DNA of 64,000 bases from JAVEDQ01 sp035468175 (GCA_035468175.1 DATITC010000172.1:12509-76508), one strand, 5' to 3'. Positions 33,837-42,923 are shown, numbered from the stretch's first letter. Numbers and translations: made by a program. The notes: a model not told the origin generated them from the sequence alone.

Positions 33837-35102
33837 TCAGTCGGGCAGCGTCATCCCGGCGCCGACGGTAACGCCGGAGCTCTCGTCGATGAGGATGAAC
33901 GACCCGGTGCTGCGGTTGCGGCGGTACTCGTCGTGGAACAGCGGCGCCGTCGTGCGCAGTGACACCCGGCCGATCTCGTTCAACGACAGCGAGCCGGCCG
34001 ACTCGTCCCGGTGCAACGTGTCCACGTCGACCTTGTAGTTGATGTCCTTGACCATCGCCCGCGCGCTGCGCGTGGTGTGCTTGATCGCCAGCTTCTGACG
34101 GGGCACCAGCGACGACGTCTCGCTCATCCAGCAGACCATCGCCGAGATGTCCTGGGTGTTCGACGGCTGGTTCGCCGGGCGGCAGATCATGTCGCCGCGG
34201 GAGATGTCCAGGTTGTCCTCGAGGCGGACCGTCACCGACATCGGCGGGAACGCCTCGTCCACCGGGCCGTCCATCGTCTCGATCGCCGCGATGCGGGACG
34301 TCAGGCCGGACGGCAGGACGACAATCTCGTCGCCCGGTTTCAGCACGCCACCGGCCACCTGCCCGGCGTAGCCGCGGTAGTCGTGGAACGCTTCGCCGAG
34401 CCCGGAGGAGCCCCGCGGCCGGATGACGTACTGCACCGGGAAGCGGACGTCGATCAGGTTGCGGTCGCTCGCGATGTGCACGTCTTCGAGGTGGTGGAGC
34501 AACGACGTGCCCTCGTACCAGGGCATGTTCTCCGACCGGGAGGCGATGTTGTCGCCGTTCAGCGCGGAGACCGGGATCGCAGTGAGGTCGCCGATGTCGA
34601 GCTTGGCGGCGAAGTCGCGGAACTCGGCCTTCACGCGCTCGAAGACCTCCTGGTCGTAGTCGACCAGGTCCATCTTGTTGACGCACAGCACGAGGTGCGG
34701 CACCCGCAGCAACGAGGCGAGGAACGCGTGCCGCCGGCTCTGCTGCAGCACACCCTTGCGCGCGTCGACGAGGATGAGCGCCAGGCTGGCGGTCGAGGCA
34801 CCGGTGACCATGTTGCGCGTGTACTGCACGTGGCCGGGGGTGTCGGCCAGGATGAACTTGCGCTTCGGCGTCGCGAAGTAGCGGTAGGCGACGTCGATGG
34901 TGATGCCCTGCTCCCGCTCGGCCCGCAGGCCGTCGGTGAGCAGCGCAAGGTCGGTGTACTCGTCGCCGCGCTCGCGGCTGGTGCGCTCGACCGCCTCGAG
35001 CTGGTCGGAGAACAGGCTCTTCGTGTCGTAGAGCAGCCGGCCGATGAGCGTGCTCTTACCGTCGTCGACCGATCCAGCGGTCGCGACCCTCAGCAACTCC
35101 AT
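33837..35102 (-). CDS. cysN: Sulfate adenylyltransferase subunit 1 (GTPase) CysN
   Basis: 421 aa. GTPase motifs: TAGSVDDGKSTLIGRLL (P-loop), GITIDVAYRYF (switch), ILADTPGHVQYTRNM (DxxG) and LCVNKMDLVD (NKxD), then EF-Tu-like beta-barrel domains. CysN couples GTP hydrolysis to APS formation by CysD. The length shows CysN alone, without a fused APS kinase domain as in CysNC, which fits the separate kinase gene at 37 kb. 34 bp after cysD; the ATG at 35102 has GGAG ~10 nt upstream. Confidence 0.95.
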   Translation of the reverse strand: MELLRVATAGSVDDGKSTLIGRLLYDTKSLFSDQLEAVERTSRERGDEYTDLALLTDGLRAEREQGITIDVAYRYFATPKRKFILADTPGHVQYTRNMVTGASTASLALILVDARKGVLQQSRRHAFLASLLRVPHLVLCVNKMDLVDYDQEVFERVKAEFRDFAAKLDIGDLTAIPVSALNGDNIASRSENMPWYEGTSLLHHLEDVHIASDRNLIDVRFPVQYVIRPRGSSGLGEAFHDYRGYAGQVAGGVLKPGDEIVVLPSGLTSRIAAIETMDGPVDEAFPPMSVTVRLEDNLDISRGDMICRPANQPSNTQDISAMVCWMSETSSLVPRQKLAIKHTTRSARAMVKDINYKVDVDTLHRDESAGSLSLNEIGRVSLRTTAPLFHDEYRRNRSTGSFILIDESSGVTVGAGMTLPD

Positions 35103-35136
35103 CAGTCACTCAGCTCCATGCTCGGAAGCTCCAACA

Positions 35137-36051
35137 TTAGAAGTAGCCGTCTCGCTTGCGATCTTCCATGGCGGCCTCGCTGACCCGGTCGTCAGCGCGG
35201 GTGGCGCCGCGCTCGGTGATGCGGGTGGCGGCCACTTCGGCGATGACCTCCTCGAGCGACGCGGCGAGGGACTCGACCGCGCCGGTGCAGCTGGTGTCAC
35301 CGACGGTGCGGTACCGGACCATGGCGTCGAACGGTTCTTCGCCCTCGAGCGCCTGGACCGGCCCGCCGACGGCGAGCAGCATCCCGTCCCGCTTGATGAC
35401 CGGACGGGTGTGGGCGAAGTAGATCGACGGAATCTCGATCTTCTCCTGCGCGATGTACTGCCAGATGTCGAGCTCGGTCCAGTTCGACAGCGGGAAGACG
35501 CGGATGTGCTCGCCCCGCCGGTGCCGGCCGTTGTAGAGCGACCACAGCTCCGGGCGCTGGTTCTTCGGGTCCCACTGACCGAACTCGTCACGGAAGGAGT
35601 AGACGCGCTCCTTGGCCCGCGCCTTCTCCTCGTCGCGACGGGCACCGCCGAATACGGCGTCGAACCCGCCGTTCTCGATGCTCTCGAGCAGGACCGGCGT
35701 TTGAAGCTGATTGCGCATCGCCTTCGGCCCCTTCTGCTCGGTGACCTTGCCCGCGTCGATGGCCTCCTGGACGCTGCCGACGAGCAGGCGCACGCCCAGC
35801 TGCTCAACGCGACGGTCGCGGAACTCGAGGACCTCGGCGAAGTTGTGTCCGGTGTCCACGTGCAGCACGCGGAAGGGGATCTTGGCCGGCCAGAACGCCT
35901 TTTCGGCCAGGCGCAGCATGACGATCGAGTCCTTGCCGCCAGAGAACAGCAACACGGGACGCTCGAACTCGGCCGCGACCTCCCGAAAAATATGCACCGA
36001 CTCGGCTTCGAGAGCCTGCAGGTGCGTCAGCTCGTAGCGAGTCGTCCGCAC
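35137..36051 (-). CDS. cysD: Sulfate adenylyltransferase subunit 2 CysD
   Basis: 304 aa. The ATP-pyrophosphatase PP-loop is VLLFSGGKDSIVMLRL, followed by FRVLHVDTGHNFAEVLEFRDRRV, and the C-terminal RTVGDTSCTGAVES is typical. GTG 36051 is preferred because the family start (RYELTHLQALEAESVHIFREVAAEF) follows at once; the longer frame to 36111 has no family similarity. It produces APS from ATP and sulfate with CysN. A ~220-nt leader separates it from cysQ on the same strand. Confidence 0.95.
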   Translation of the reverse strand: MRTTRYELTHLQALEAESVHIFREVAAEFERPVLLFSGGKDSIVMLRLAEKAFWPAKIPFRVLHVDTGHNFAEVLEFRDRRVEQLGVRLLVGSVQEAIDAGKVTEQKGPKAMRNQLQTPVLLESIENGGFDAVFGGARRDEEKARAKERVYSFRDEFGQWDPKNQRPELWSLYNGRHRRGEHIRVFPLSNWTELDIWQYIAQEKIEIPSIYFAHTRPVIKRDGMLLAVGGPVQALEGEEPFDAMVRYRTVGDTSCTGAVESLAASLEEVIAEVAATRITERGATRADDRVSEAAMEDRKRDGYF

Positions 36052-36229
36052 GGAACCTGTATCCCCCCCTGGGCGTCTCCGCCCCTTCGGCGTCCAGCGC
36101 GGGACGATCACCCGACTTCAACGCCCCATCCGACAGCGCATCGGGGTCCAGTCGTGTTCCCGACGTCGCCCGTACCGACCCTGGTTTGCCCCCCGAGGGG
36201 CCGTTCGACGATGCGTCCAGAGATCGATC

Positions 36230-36254
36230 GTACGGGCGAAGGGCCTGCCCGTAC
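36230..36254. terminator. Hairpin downstream of cysQ
   Basis: GTACGGGC (36230-36237) pairs with GCCCGTAC (36247-36254) around a 9-nt loop. It lies 18 nt beyond the cysQ stop in the minus direction and ~180 nt before cysD, so it may end the cysQ message or attenuate read-through into cysDN. No U-tract. Confidence 0.4.
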
Positions 36255-36271
36255 TGCCTAGCTCGGTCACC

Positions 36272-37036
36272 TCACGTTCCCGCAGCGCTACGCGCCGCCG
36301 CCAACACCTGCTCGGCAAGATCCGCGCGGGCGACGATGAGGTCGGGAAGATAAGGATGCGGCTGGTTGTACCGCAGCGGCGAGCCGTCGAGCCGGGTCGC
36401 TATGACCCCGGCGGCTCGGGCGACGGCGACTGGGGCGGCCGAATCCCACTCCCACATGCCGCCTGCATGCACGTAGGCCTCGGCGTCGCCCCGGACCACG
36501 GCAGCGATCTTCGCACCGGCAGAACCGAGCGGGACCATCACGCCGTCGAGTGCGTCGACGACGACCTCGACGACGGCGGGGGCACGGGTCCGGCTGGCGA
36601 CGACGCGGGGGGCGCCGGCGGACGGCGAGGGGGTGAACGGCGCGGGGTCCGAGGTGAGCGTCACCCCGCCCGGGAGCCCGACGGCGCCGAGCACCACGTC
36701 GTCGGCGGCTGCGGTCCACAGCGCGACGTGCACGGCCCAGTCGCTCCTACCTTCACCGAACTCGCGCGTGCCGTCCAACGGATCGACGATCCAGACACGA
36801 TCCGCGGTCAGCCGGACCGGGTCGTCGACGCCCTCCTCCGAGAGCACCGCGTCGCCGGGACGGTGCGCGGCGAAGGCCGCCATCAGGAACTCGTGGGAGC
36901 GCCGGTCGCCGGCGTTCCGGACGGCGTCGACGTCCTGGCCCTCCATCTGGGCACGCAGCGATTCGAGGAGGAGCACGGCGTCGGTGGCGAGCCTTCCCGC
37001 CAAGTCGGCGTCGGACGGGTCCGGGGCATCGATCAT
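36272..37036 (-). CDS. cysQ: 3'(2'),5'-bisphosphate nucleotidase CysQ
   Basis: 254 aa. Inositol-monophosphatase fold with the metal-binding motif WIVDPLDGTREFGEG, upstream acids in VLSEEGVDD, and GGMWEWDSAAPVAVARAAG. CysQ hydrolyses PAP/PAPS and prevents their build-up during sulfate assimilation. ATG 37036 is preferred; a GTG at 37066 in the same frame would add ten residues without similarity. Adjacent to cysD on one side and divergent from the APS kinase fusion on the other. Confidence 0.9.
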   Translation of the reverse strand: MIDAPDPSDADLAGRLATDAVLLLESLRAQMEGQDVDAVRNAGDRRSHEFLMAAFAAHRPGDAVLSEEGVDDPVRLTADRVWIVDPLDGTREFGEGRSDWAVHVALWTAAADDVVLGAVGLPGGVTLTSDPAPFTPSPSAGAPRVVASRTRAPAVVEVVVDALDGVMVPLGSAGAKIAAVVRGDAEAYVHAGGMWEWDSAAPVAVARAAGVIATRLDGSPLRYNQPHPYLPDLIVARADLAEQVLAAARSAAGT

Positions 37037-37066
37037 GGTGTGAAAAGTCTGCCAGACTCCTCGCAC

Positions 37067-38455
37067 GTGACCGACAGTCGGAGGCGCTCCACAGCCGATC
37101 CGCTCCTCCCTGGTGGTCTGCTGCTTCCCGCCGACCAGGCAACCGTTCTTGACCGGGAGGCAGCGGGCTGGCCCGAGCTGGCCCTTTCCGCACGTGAGCT
37201 CTCCGGGCTTGAGCTGCGGCTGAGCCTGCCGGGAGTCGATCTCGGTGCCTTCGATCTGCCGGCGCCAGCCGGGACGGAGGTCGGGCAGCAGCTGGCGCTG
37301 CGGGATTCGGAAGGTTTGCTCCTGGCAACCCTCCTCGTCGACGCGGTCGACGACGGACGGGTGAGCGGCGAGATCCGCGGAGTGCGGCTGCCGTCACACC
37401 CGGACGTCGCGGCGCTTCGACGCACCCCGGGGGCTCTGGTCGCCGAACTCGACCGGCGGCGGTGGTCGTCGGTGCACACGGTCGTGACGTCGCGCCCGCT
37501 CTTCCAGCCGGACCTCGACCGGCTGGCTGCCGCCCTGCATCGGTCGCAGGTGGACGGCATCGTCGTCGCCCTGCTGGCCGGCGGCGTCGAGGCAACCGAC
37601 CTGGAGCACCATGCACGCCTCGCCGCCCTCGACGCGGGCCTGTCGACATTGCCCGAGGAGCGGGTGCTGCTAACGGTCCTGCCGCTGGAGCGTGCGGCGT
37701 CGGCTGAGGTTCGGCGGCGCGTCGCCATCGGCTACCGGCTTGCCGGTTCCGAGGGTCGGACCGTCGAGGTGGAGCCGGCCGCGGGGTCGCCCTCCGATGA
37801 GGCGGTGCGGCGGGTGCTCGACTCCGCCGAGACGGGGGAGGCCGCCGGTACTCCAGGGCCGCAGGCCGTGCTGGCCGCACTCCGTCGGACCCACCGGCCG
37901 CGTATCCGGCAGGGGTTCACCGTCTTCTTCACCGGCCTGTCGGGAAGCGGGAAGTCGACGGTGGCCGGGTTGCTCGCGGTACGGCTGCTGGAGCTGACCG
38001 ACCGCAGCGTCCTGCTGCTCGACGGCGATCGGGTACGCCGCCACCTCACCGCTGGCCTCGGGTTCTCGAAGGCCGACCGGACGACGAACGTGCGCCGCAT
38101 CGGCTGGACCGCCGCCCAGGTCAGCGCCGCCGGCGGTATCACGGTCTGTGCGCCTATCGCGCCCTACGACAGCACCCGGCGTGAGGTGCGCACGATGGTC
38201 GAGGGCATCTCACCTACCGCGGGGTTCGTCCTCGTGCACATCGCCACGCCGCTGGAGGAGTGTGAGCGCCGGGACCGCAAGGGCCTCTACGCCAGGGCTC
38301 GCGCCGGCGAACTACCCGAGTTCACCGGCATCTCCGACCCGTACGAGGTCCCCAAGGACGCGGAGGTCGTCGCCGACACCACCGGCCGGGAGCCGGTGGC
38401 GGTTGTCGAGCAGGTCGTCCAGCACCTGCGCGAAGCGGGTTACCTGAACGACTGA
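37067..38455 (+). CDS. cysC: APS kinase with N-terminal degenerate ATP-sulfurylase-like domain
   Basis: 462 aa, GTG start. Residues ~290-460 are a complete APS kinase: P-loop FFTGLSGSGKSTVAG, LDGDRVRRHLTAGLGFSKADR, VCAPIAPYDSTRREVR, GLYARARAGELPEFTGISDPYE. Residues ~1-275 follow the order of a PUA-like plus catalytic ATP-sulfurylase domain (LRLPSHPDVAALRRTPGALVAEL; VDGIVVALLAGGVEATDLEHHARLAALD; EERVLLTVLPL). But the QTRNPxHRAH motif is replaced by VTSRPLFQPD and the GRDHAG loop is absent. The N-terminal part is thus probably catalytically dead. It makes PAPS from APS; true sulfurylase activity here comes from CysDN. Confidence 0.88.
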   Translation: MTDSRRRSTADPLLPGGLLLPADQATVLDREAAGWPELALSARELSGLELRLSLPGVDLGAFDLPAPAGTEVGQQLALRDSEGLLLATLLVDAVDDGRVSGEIRGVRLPSHPDVAALRRTPGALVAELDRRRWSSVHTVVTSRPLFQPDLDRLAAALHRSQVDGIVVALLAGGVEATDLEHHARLAALDAGLSTLPEERVLLTVLPLERAASAEVRRRVAIGYRLAGSEGRTVEVEPAAGSPSDEAVRRVLDSAETGEAAGTPGPQAVLAALRRTHRPRIRQGFTVFFTGLSGSGKSTVAGLLAVRLLELTDRSVLLLDGDRVRRHLTAGLGFSKADRTTNVRRIGWTAAQVSAAGGITVCAPIAPYDSTRREVRTMVEGISPTAGFVLVHIATPLEECERRDRKGLYARARAGELPEFTGISDPYEVPKDAEVVADTTGREPVAVVEQVVQHLREAGYLND

Positions 38456-38459
38456 CGTG

Positions 38460-40004
38460 TCAGTAGGCGCCACGCCGGCGGAGAACGGCGGCGAAAGTCC
38501 GCCAGCAGATGAGGAAGTCGAGGGCGAGCGACCAGTTCTCGACATAGTGCAGGTCGAGACGTACCGCCTCGTCCCAGGGCAGTTCGGAACGGCCGCTGAT
38601 CTGCCACAGACCGGTCAGGCCGGGCTTTACGAGCAGTCGGCGGCTGACGTCACCGCCGTAGCGCTCGACCTCGGACGGCAGCGGCGGTCGCGGCCCGACC
38701 AGTGACATCTGACCGAGTACCACGTTGAGAAGCTGCGGGAGCTCGTCCAACGAGAACCGGCGAATCCACTTGCCGATCGAGGTGACCCGAGGGTCCTCCC
38801 GCATCTTGAACAGCAGTCCGTCCGAGTTCTCGTTCTGGGCGGCGAGCTCGGTGACCTCACGCTCGGCCCCGGACCGCATGCTGCGGAACTTGAACATCGT
38901 GAAGTGTGAGCCATGCGCCCCGACCCGGACCTGGCGGAACAGAGCCGGCCCCCGGCTGGTCAGCCGGACGATCGCGGCGATGCCGAGAATCAGTGGGCTC
39001 AGCATCAGCAGCGCGATCAGCGCGACCGAGCGATCGATGGTGGCCTTGACGATGCGGCGGGCACCGCGAAACTCGGGCTGCTCGATGTGTAGCAGCGGCA
39101 GGCCGGCCACCGGGCGGATGTGGATCCGGGGACCTGCGATGTCGGTCAGCTGGGGGGCGACGACGACGGTCACACCGCTGCCCTCGAGCCGCCAGGACAA
39201 GCGGCGGAGCTCGGACTGACTGAAGTCCGACCAGGCCGCGACGGCGACGGTGTCGGCTGAGGTGACCCGGAGGGCCTCGACGACCTGGGCCGAGGTCCCG
39301 ATAACGGGCACGCCTTCGATAGTCCGCCCGGAGCAGCGCGTCACGCAGGCGGCGACGACCTCGAAGCCCGCCTCGGCGTGCCGGCGGACCTGCCGAATCA
39401 GTTCCGCGGCGGCTCGCTCGGTGCCGGCGACGATGACCCGGTGCTGGAATGCGGAACCCTCACGCCGGGCCCGGCCGAGCATGTCGCGGGCCACCCGGCG
39501 GCATGTCAAGGCGATAACCGTGGCCAGCGGCAAGGCCAGAAACAGGTAGCCGCGAGCCAACCGGTTGCCCAGGGCGAACGCGACGATCGCGATGACGGCG
39601 CCGTAGCGCAGCGAGGCCTCGAGTGAGCGGCGGTACTCGTCGGCACCGGCCCCGAGGAAGCGCGGCTCGTAACCGCGGTTGGCGCCCGCGAACGTGACGA
39701 AGCCGAGCGGAAATAGCAGCGTGACGACGAGGTAGGAGGTGGAGAAGTTGTCGCCGAAGCGGGCGGCCAGGGCCAGCGTCGCGGCGAACAGCGACCCGAC
39801 GAGGTCGACGGCGATGAGCCCGCGGGCGTAGCGACGCAGCCAGTCGGGGGTGCCGGAGAGGTCCCGCACCTCGGTGCGGCGAGCGAGTTCAGCGAGGTAT
39901 TCGGCTCGGTCGCTGGCACGCCGCCCCGGGTTGGGCATCGGCGTCTGCGTCGCCTTGCGTCGGTCCACGAACGCGGTTCGCGGCTGCGGTGGCGCCTCCG
40001 TCAC
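38460..40004 (-). CDS. Sugar transferase (polyprenyl-phosphate glycosyl-1-phosphate transferase)
   Basis: 514 aa. Several N-terminal membrane helices (residues ~63-185), a CoA-binding-like Rossmann domain (RVIVAGTERAAAELIRQV), and a C-terminal bacterial sugar-transferase domain: TIDRSVALIALLMLSPLILGIAAIV helix, MFKFRSMRSGAE, WIRRFSLDELPQLLNVVLGQMSLVGPRPPLPSEVE and LVKPGLTGLWQISGRS. It transfers a sugar-1-phosphate to undecaprenyl phosphate to prime exopolysaccharide synthesis. No other polysaccharide genes are adjacent, but a ~770-bp leader region precedes it. Its end lies 4 bp from the APS kinase stop (convergent). Confidence 0.92.
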   Translation of the reverse strand: MTEAPPQPRTAFVDRRKATQTPMPNPGRRASDRAEYLAELARRTEVRDLSGTPDWLRRYARGLIAVDLVGSLFAATLALAARFGDNFSTSYLVVTLLFPLGFVTFAGANRGYEPRFLGAGADEYRRSLEASLRYGAVIAIVAFALGNRLARGYLFLALPLATVIALTCRRVARDMLGRARREGSAFQHRVIVAGTERAAAELIRQVRRHAEAGFEVVAACVTRCSGRTIEGVPVIGTSAQVVEALRVTSADTVAVAAWSDFSQSELRRLSWRLEGSGVTVVVAPQLTDIAGPRIHIRPVAGLPLLHIEQPEFRGARRIVKATIDRSVALIALLMLSPLILGIAAIVRLTSRGPALFRQVRVGAHGSHFTMFKFRSMRSGAEREVTELAAQNENSDGLLFKMREDPRVTSIGKWIRRFSLDELPQLLNVVLGQMSLVGPRPPLPSEVERYGGDVSRRLLVKPGLTGLWQISGRSELPWDEAVRLDLHYVENWSLALDFLICWRTFAAVLRRRGAY

Positions 40005-40773
40005 GCTGAGTCCCCCCTGTCTGACTCCGACCCGTTCGAGCGGCGAGCCCGATGGTTCGGGACCGCTCCGATCACGCTGGGTGATCGGTGCGGCTGCTCC
40101 CTCTGTGAATTCTTACTGCAAAGAACGATTCCTGCAGGGGAAACGTGATGACACCGGCCCAGTGATAGCAATTGGTAACCCGCACGCCATCCTGCCCCTC
40201 CGTTTCACCCTTGGCCACGCTCTGGTGACCACGTCCCCTCGACCCGGTGTGCGCCACCACCATCGCGACACCCTCTACGGCTTCCCCTGCTGTATCGGCA
40301 GGTGCAGCCGAAGATGGGCCTCAACTCACCCATCTGGACTAGTCGCGGGACCGAGCACGGGCAACGACGGGCCTTGAAGACCGGACGAATCGGGACCTCT
40401 CGGGCATCACCACCGTCGCCACGCAATCCCGTCGGCACCGCCCGCCCCATGATCGTCGCCGTACCCGCGGATGATCTTCCCGACGGGGAGCCATACCCCC
40501 CGACCATCGCCACTCGGCCGTACCGCACGCCCGGTCAGAGTCTGCGGCGCCCCTGCCACGGTCGGATCGCGCTCACCCATCGCGCTTCACACCCGGTGGC
40601 GTTTCCGTCTCGGCCGGCCATTGGCGAGCCCCTTTCGAACCCGCGGACCCCGCAATTCGGGCCCGCCCGTTCCCACCGGGATCGACCACGGGCGCGGACC
40701 GGGCCCGCGCAACAAGCACGCCAGTACAGCCCTGCAACCGGTTACCGTGGGTGACGAGTCGGGGGGCTTGCCT
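40005..40773. other. 769-bp non-coding region upstream of the sugar transferase
   Basis: No credible gene on either strand: frames here have poor codon use and no known motifs. Nucleotides ~40100-40180 are markedly A/T-rich for this genome (GAATTCTTACTGCAAAGAACG and GATAGCAATTGGTAACC), consistent with a regulated promoter and long 5' leader for the minus-strand sugar transferase. No riboswitch could be recognised by eye. Confidence 0.5.
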
Positions 40774-40995
40774 ATGAGGATCATCGCTGCGGTAGTCACG
40801 GTCGGCGTCGCGCTCGGCCTGTTCGGTTGTTCGGTGCACCGCTCGAGTGGGGCTGACCTCGGCGATGCTGTCCTGACGCCGGTGTTTGCGCTCAGCTACG
40901 ACGACTACCGGGCCCAGCTCCAGAACTCGTCGTGGTGCTCGGACGACAGTGACCGGCAACGACACCGCGGTACTCAAGCCCGACGCTGCGACTGA
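40774..40995 (+). CDS. Small putative lipoprotein, possibly frameshifted
   Basis: 73 aa. A signal peptide (MRIIAAVVTVGVALGL) ends in the lipobox LFGC, so the mature protein would be a lipid-anchored ~55-residue peptide. GGGGGG lies 8 nt upstream of the ATG. After SSWCSDD codon use deteriorates while the neighbouring plus frame (TVTGNDTAVLKPDAATD) shows good codon use to ~41012, so a frameshift near 40945 may have truncated a longer lipoprotein. Function unknown; no family recognised. Confidence 0.5.
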   Translation: MRIIAAVVTVGVALGLFGCSVHRSSGADLGDAVLTPVFALSYDDYRAQLQNSSWCSDDSDRQRHRGTQARRCD

Positions 40996-41197
40996 TGGCC
41001 TGCGGTCGCCCGCTTGCACTGGGCCCCGCCGAAGCCACTCCCGACGCAGAACGCTCGGGTCTAGCGTGTTGCCCGCCCTCGCGCTTCCCCGGCCCGAGGC
41101 GAACTCGGAAACTGGGCTCGCATGAAGATCAGAGCGGCAGCAGTCGACGGACCGGACCGACGAGACTGACCTGCCGGCACGGGAGCGCCACCGGGAC

Positions 41198-42241
41198 TCA
41201 GCTCGACGCGTCGCCTGCGCTTTCGCTGACCGAGCGGCGGGCCCGGCTCGGCTGCACCCGCATCGGCTCCCCCGGCATCTTCGGGAACTGCGGCGGATAG
41301 GGCGCGTCCCCCAAGCCGTGGTCCCGCTCGTCCCGATCGGCCATCTCGAGCAGCGCGCCCAGGTCGCCGACCGCGTCCTCCATGCCGGCGTGCAGGTCGC
41401 CGAGTGCCACGAATCGAGCCGGCATCGTGGCCATGGTGAAGTCTTCGATCTCCGCGTCCGGCACCTCGTCCCACGTCAGCGGAGCGGACACCGTCGCCGT
41501 CGGGCGGGCACGCACGCTGTAGGCGGAAGCGATCGTCTGATCCCGCGCCATCCGGTTGTAGTCGAGGAAGACCCGCTCGCCGCGCTCCTCCTTCCACCAC
41601 GCCACCGTGGCGATGTCCGGTCGACGACGCGCCACCTCGCGGCCGAGAGCCAGCGCGGAACGGCGACCCTCCAGGAACCCGTGCCGCGGCGCCACCCGCA
41701 CGTAGATGTGGATGCCTTTGCTGCCGCTGGTCTTTGGCCAGGAGACCAGGCCGAGCTCGTCGAGCACCTCGCGGACGACGAGCGCGACCGCGCGGACCTC
41801 GGCCCAGCCGGTCCCGGGCTGCGGGTCGAGGTCGATGCGCAGCTCGTCGGGGCTCTCCGGGTCGGCGCGCCGGGACGGCCACGGGTGGAAGTCGAGGGTG
41901 CCGAGGTTGCCGGCCCAGGCCAGGGCCGCCGGATGCGTCACGCACAGCTCGTCGGCGTGCCGCCCGGACGGGAAGTCGACCCGCGCCGTCTCGAGCCAGT
42001 CCGGCCGCCGGTCCGGCACCCGCTTCTGGTAGATCGCCTCGGCGTCGGCGCCGTCCGGATGTCGCTTCAGGACGCACGGCCGCTCGTACAGCGCACGCAC
42101 CAGCCCGTCGGAGACGGCGAGGAAGTACTCGACGAGATGCAGCTTCGTCTCGCCACGGGCCGAGAAATAGACCTTGTCCGGGTTGGTCACCCGGACGGGC
42201 ACACCGTCCACGTCGAGCTCGACAAACGGCGAGGCAGCCAT
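41198..42241 (-). CDS. LigD-type primase-polymerase (PrimPol) domain protein
   Basis: 347 aa. Stand-alone LigD polymerase domain: VTNPDKVYFSARGETKLHLVEYFLAV, ALYERPCVLKRHPDG, DFHPWPSRR, the catalytic Asp pair in LRIDLDPQPG, and TSGSKGIHIYVRV. The enzyme family adds ribo- or deoxynucleotides at DNA ends and gaps; with LigC it forms a repair pair in mycobacteria (Rv3730c/Rv3731). No Ku gene is in the window. The C-terminal ~40 residues (DHGLGDAPYPPQFPKMPGEP) are characteristic of the Prim-PolC group. Confidence 0.9.
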   Translation of the reverse strand: MAASPFVELDVDGVPVRVTNPDKVYFSARGETKLHLVEYFLAVSDGLVRALYERPCVLKRHPDGADAEAIYQKRVPDRRPDWLETARVDFPSGRHADELCVTHPAALAWAGNLGTLDFHPWPSRRADPESPDELRIDLDPQPGTGWAEVRAVALVVREVLDELGLVSWPKTSGSKGIHIYVRVAPRHGFLEGRRSALALGREVARRRPDIATVAWWKEERGERVFLDYNRMARDQTIASAYSVRARPTATVSAPLTWDEVPDAEIEDFTMATMPARFVALGDLHAGMEDAVGDLGALLEMADRDERDHGLGDAPYPPQFPKMPGEPMRVQPSRARRSVSESAGDASS

Positions 42242-42251
42242 GCGCGGCAGC

Positions 42252-42923
42252 CTAATCGGGAGTGTCGACCGGGTCCTGTTCGGGCGAGGCCCGCCGTGCG
42301 AGCCAGTAAGTGACGGCGAGACCCACCGCGAACAGCGGCCACCCCATCGCGATCTTCGCGGTGGCGAGCCAGCCCACGCTGTCGTTGAGGTACAGCACCC
42401 CCTGGACGACGGCGCGGACCGCGAAGATGAACCCCCACAGCACCGTCGCGACCGCCATCGCGCGCCGCAGGGGCCGGGAGGACCGCCAGTGGGCGTACTT
42501 GGGGTCCAGCGCCGCCAGCAGGTACCCGACGTAGGGGCGCCCGACGACCAGGGACACCACCGCGAGCACCGCCAGCGCAGCCTGGTAGAGGATGCCGGGG
42601 AGGAAGAACCCGGAGGCGTGCCCGGTCCGGGCCGCGACCAGCGCGGCGAGCGCGACGCCGAAGAAGCCGGCGATCGCCTGCTGCAGCGTCTCCTTGCGGT
42701 AGAGCCGGATGACGACGAGCGCGACCCCGACCGCTACCGCGGCAATGATTGCCACCCGCAGTCCGCCGAGAGCGTCGGCGATCACGAACACGATCGCCGG
42801 GAGGCCACTGTCGATCAGCCCCCGGGGGCCACCGATCGCCTCGGCCAGCATCGTCTTCTGCGGCCGCTCGTCCCCGTCGGGAGCCGCCGGGTCCGGCGGG
42901 GCGGGCGCCATGTCGCCGGTCAA
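42252..42923 (-). CDS. DUF3159 family membrane protein
   Basis: 223 aa. After a Pro-rich start comes EAIGGPRGLIDSGLPAIVFVIAD, the DUF3159 hallmark, followed by about five hydrophobic helices (AIIAAVAVGVALVVIRLY, GFFLPGILYQAALAVLAVVSLVVG, MGWPLFAVGLAVTYWLA). Unknown function; the family lies next to the OB-fold and DUF3710/dut genes in many actinobacteria. Its ATG overlaps the stop of the OB-fold gene by 4 bp. Confidence 0.9.
   Translation of the reverse strand: MTGDMAPAPPDPAAPDGDERPQKTMLAEAIGGPRGLIDSGLPAIVFVIADALGGLRVAIIAAVAVGVALVVIRLYRKETLQQAIAGFFGVALAALVAARTGHASGFFLPGILYQAALAVLAVVSLVVGRPYVGYLLAALDPKYAHWRSSRPLRRAMAVATVLWGFIFAVRAVVQGVLYLNDSVGWLATAKIAMGWPLFAVGLAVTYWLARRASPEQDPVDTPD

Noticed and set aside
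40302..40754. 150-aa plus-strand frame in the long gap before the lipoprotein
   Set aside because: Composition is Arg/Pro/Ser-rich, codon third positions are not G/C-biased as in real genes here, and there is no ribosome-binding site.
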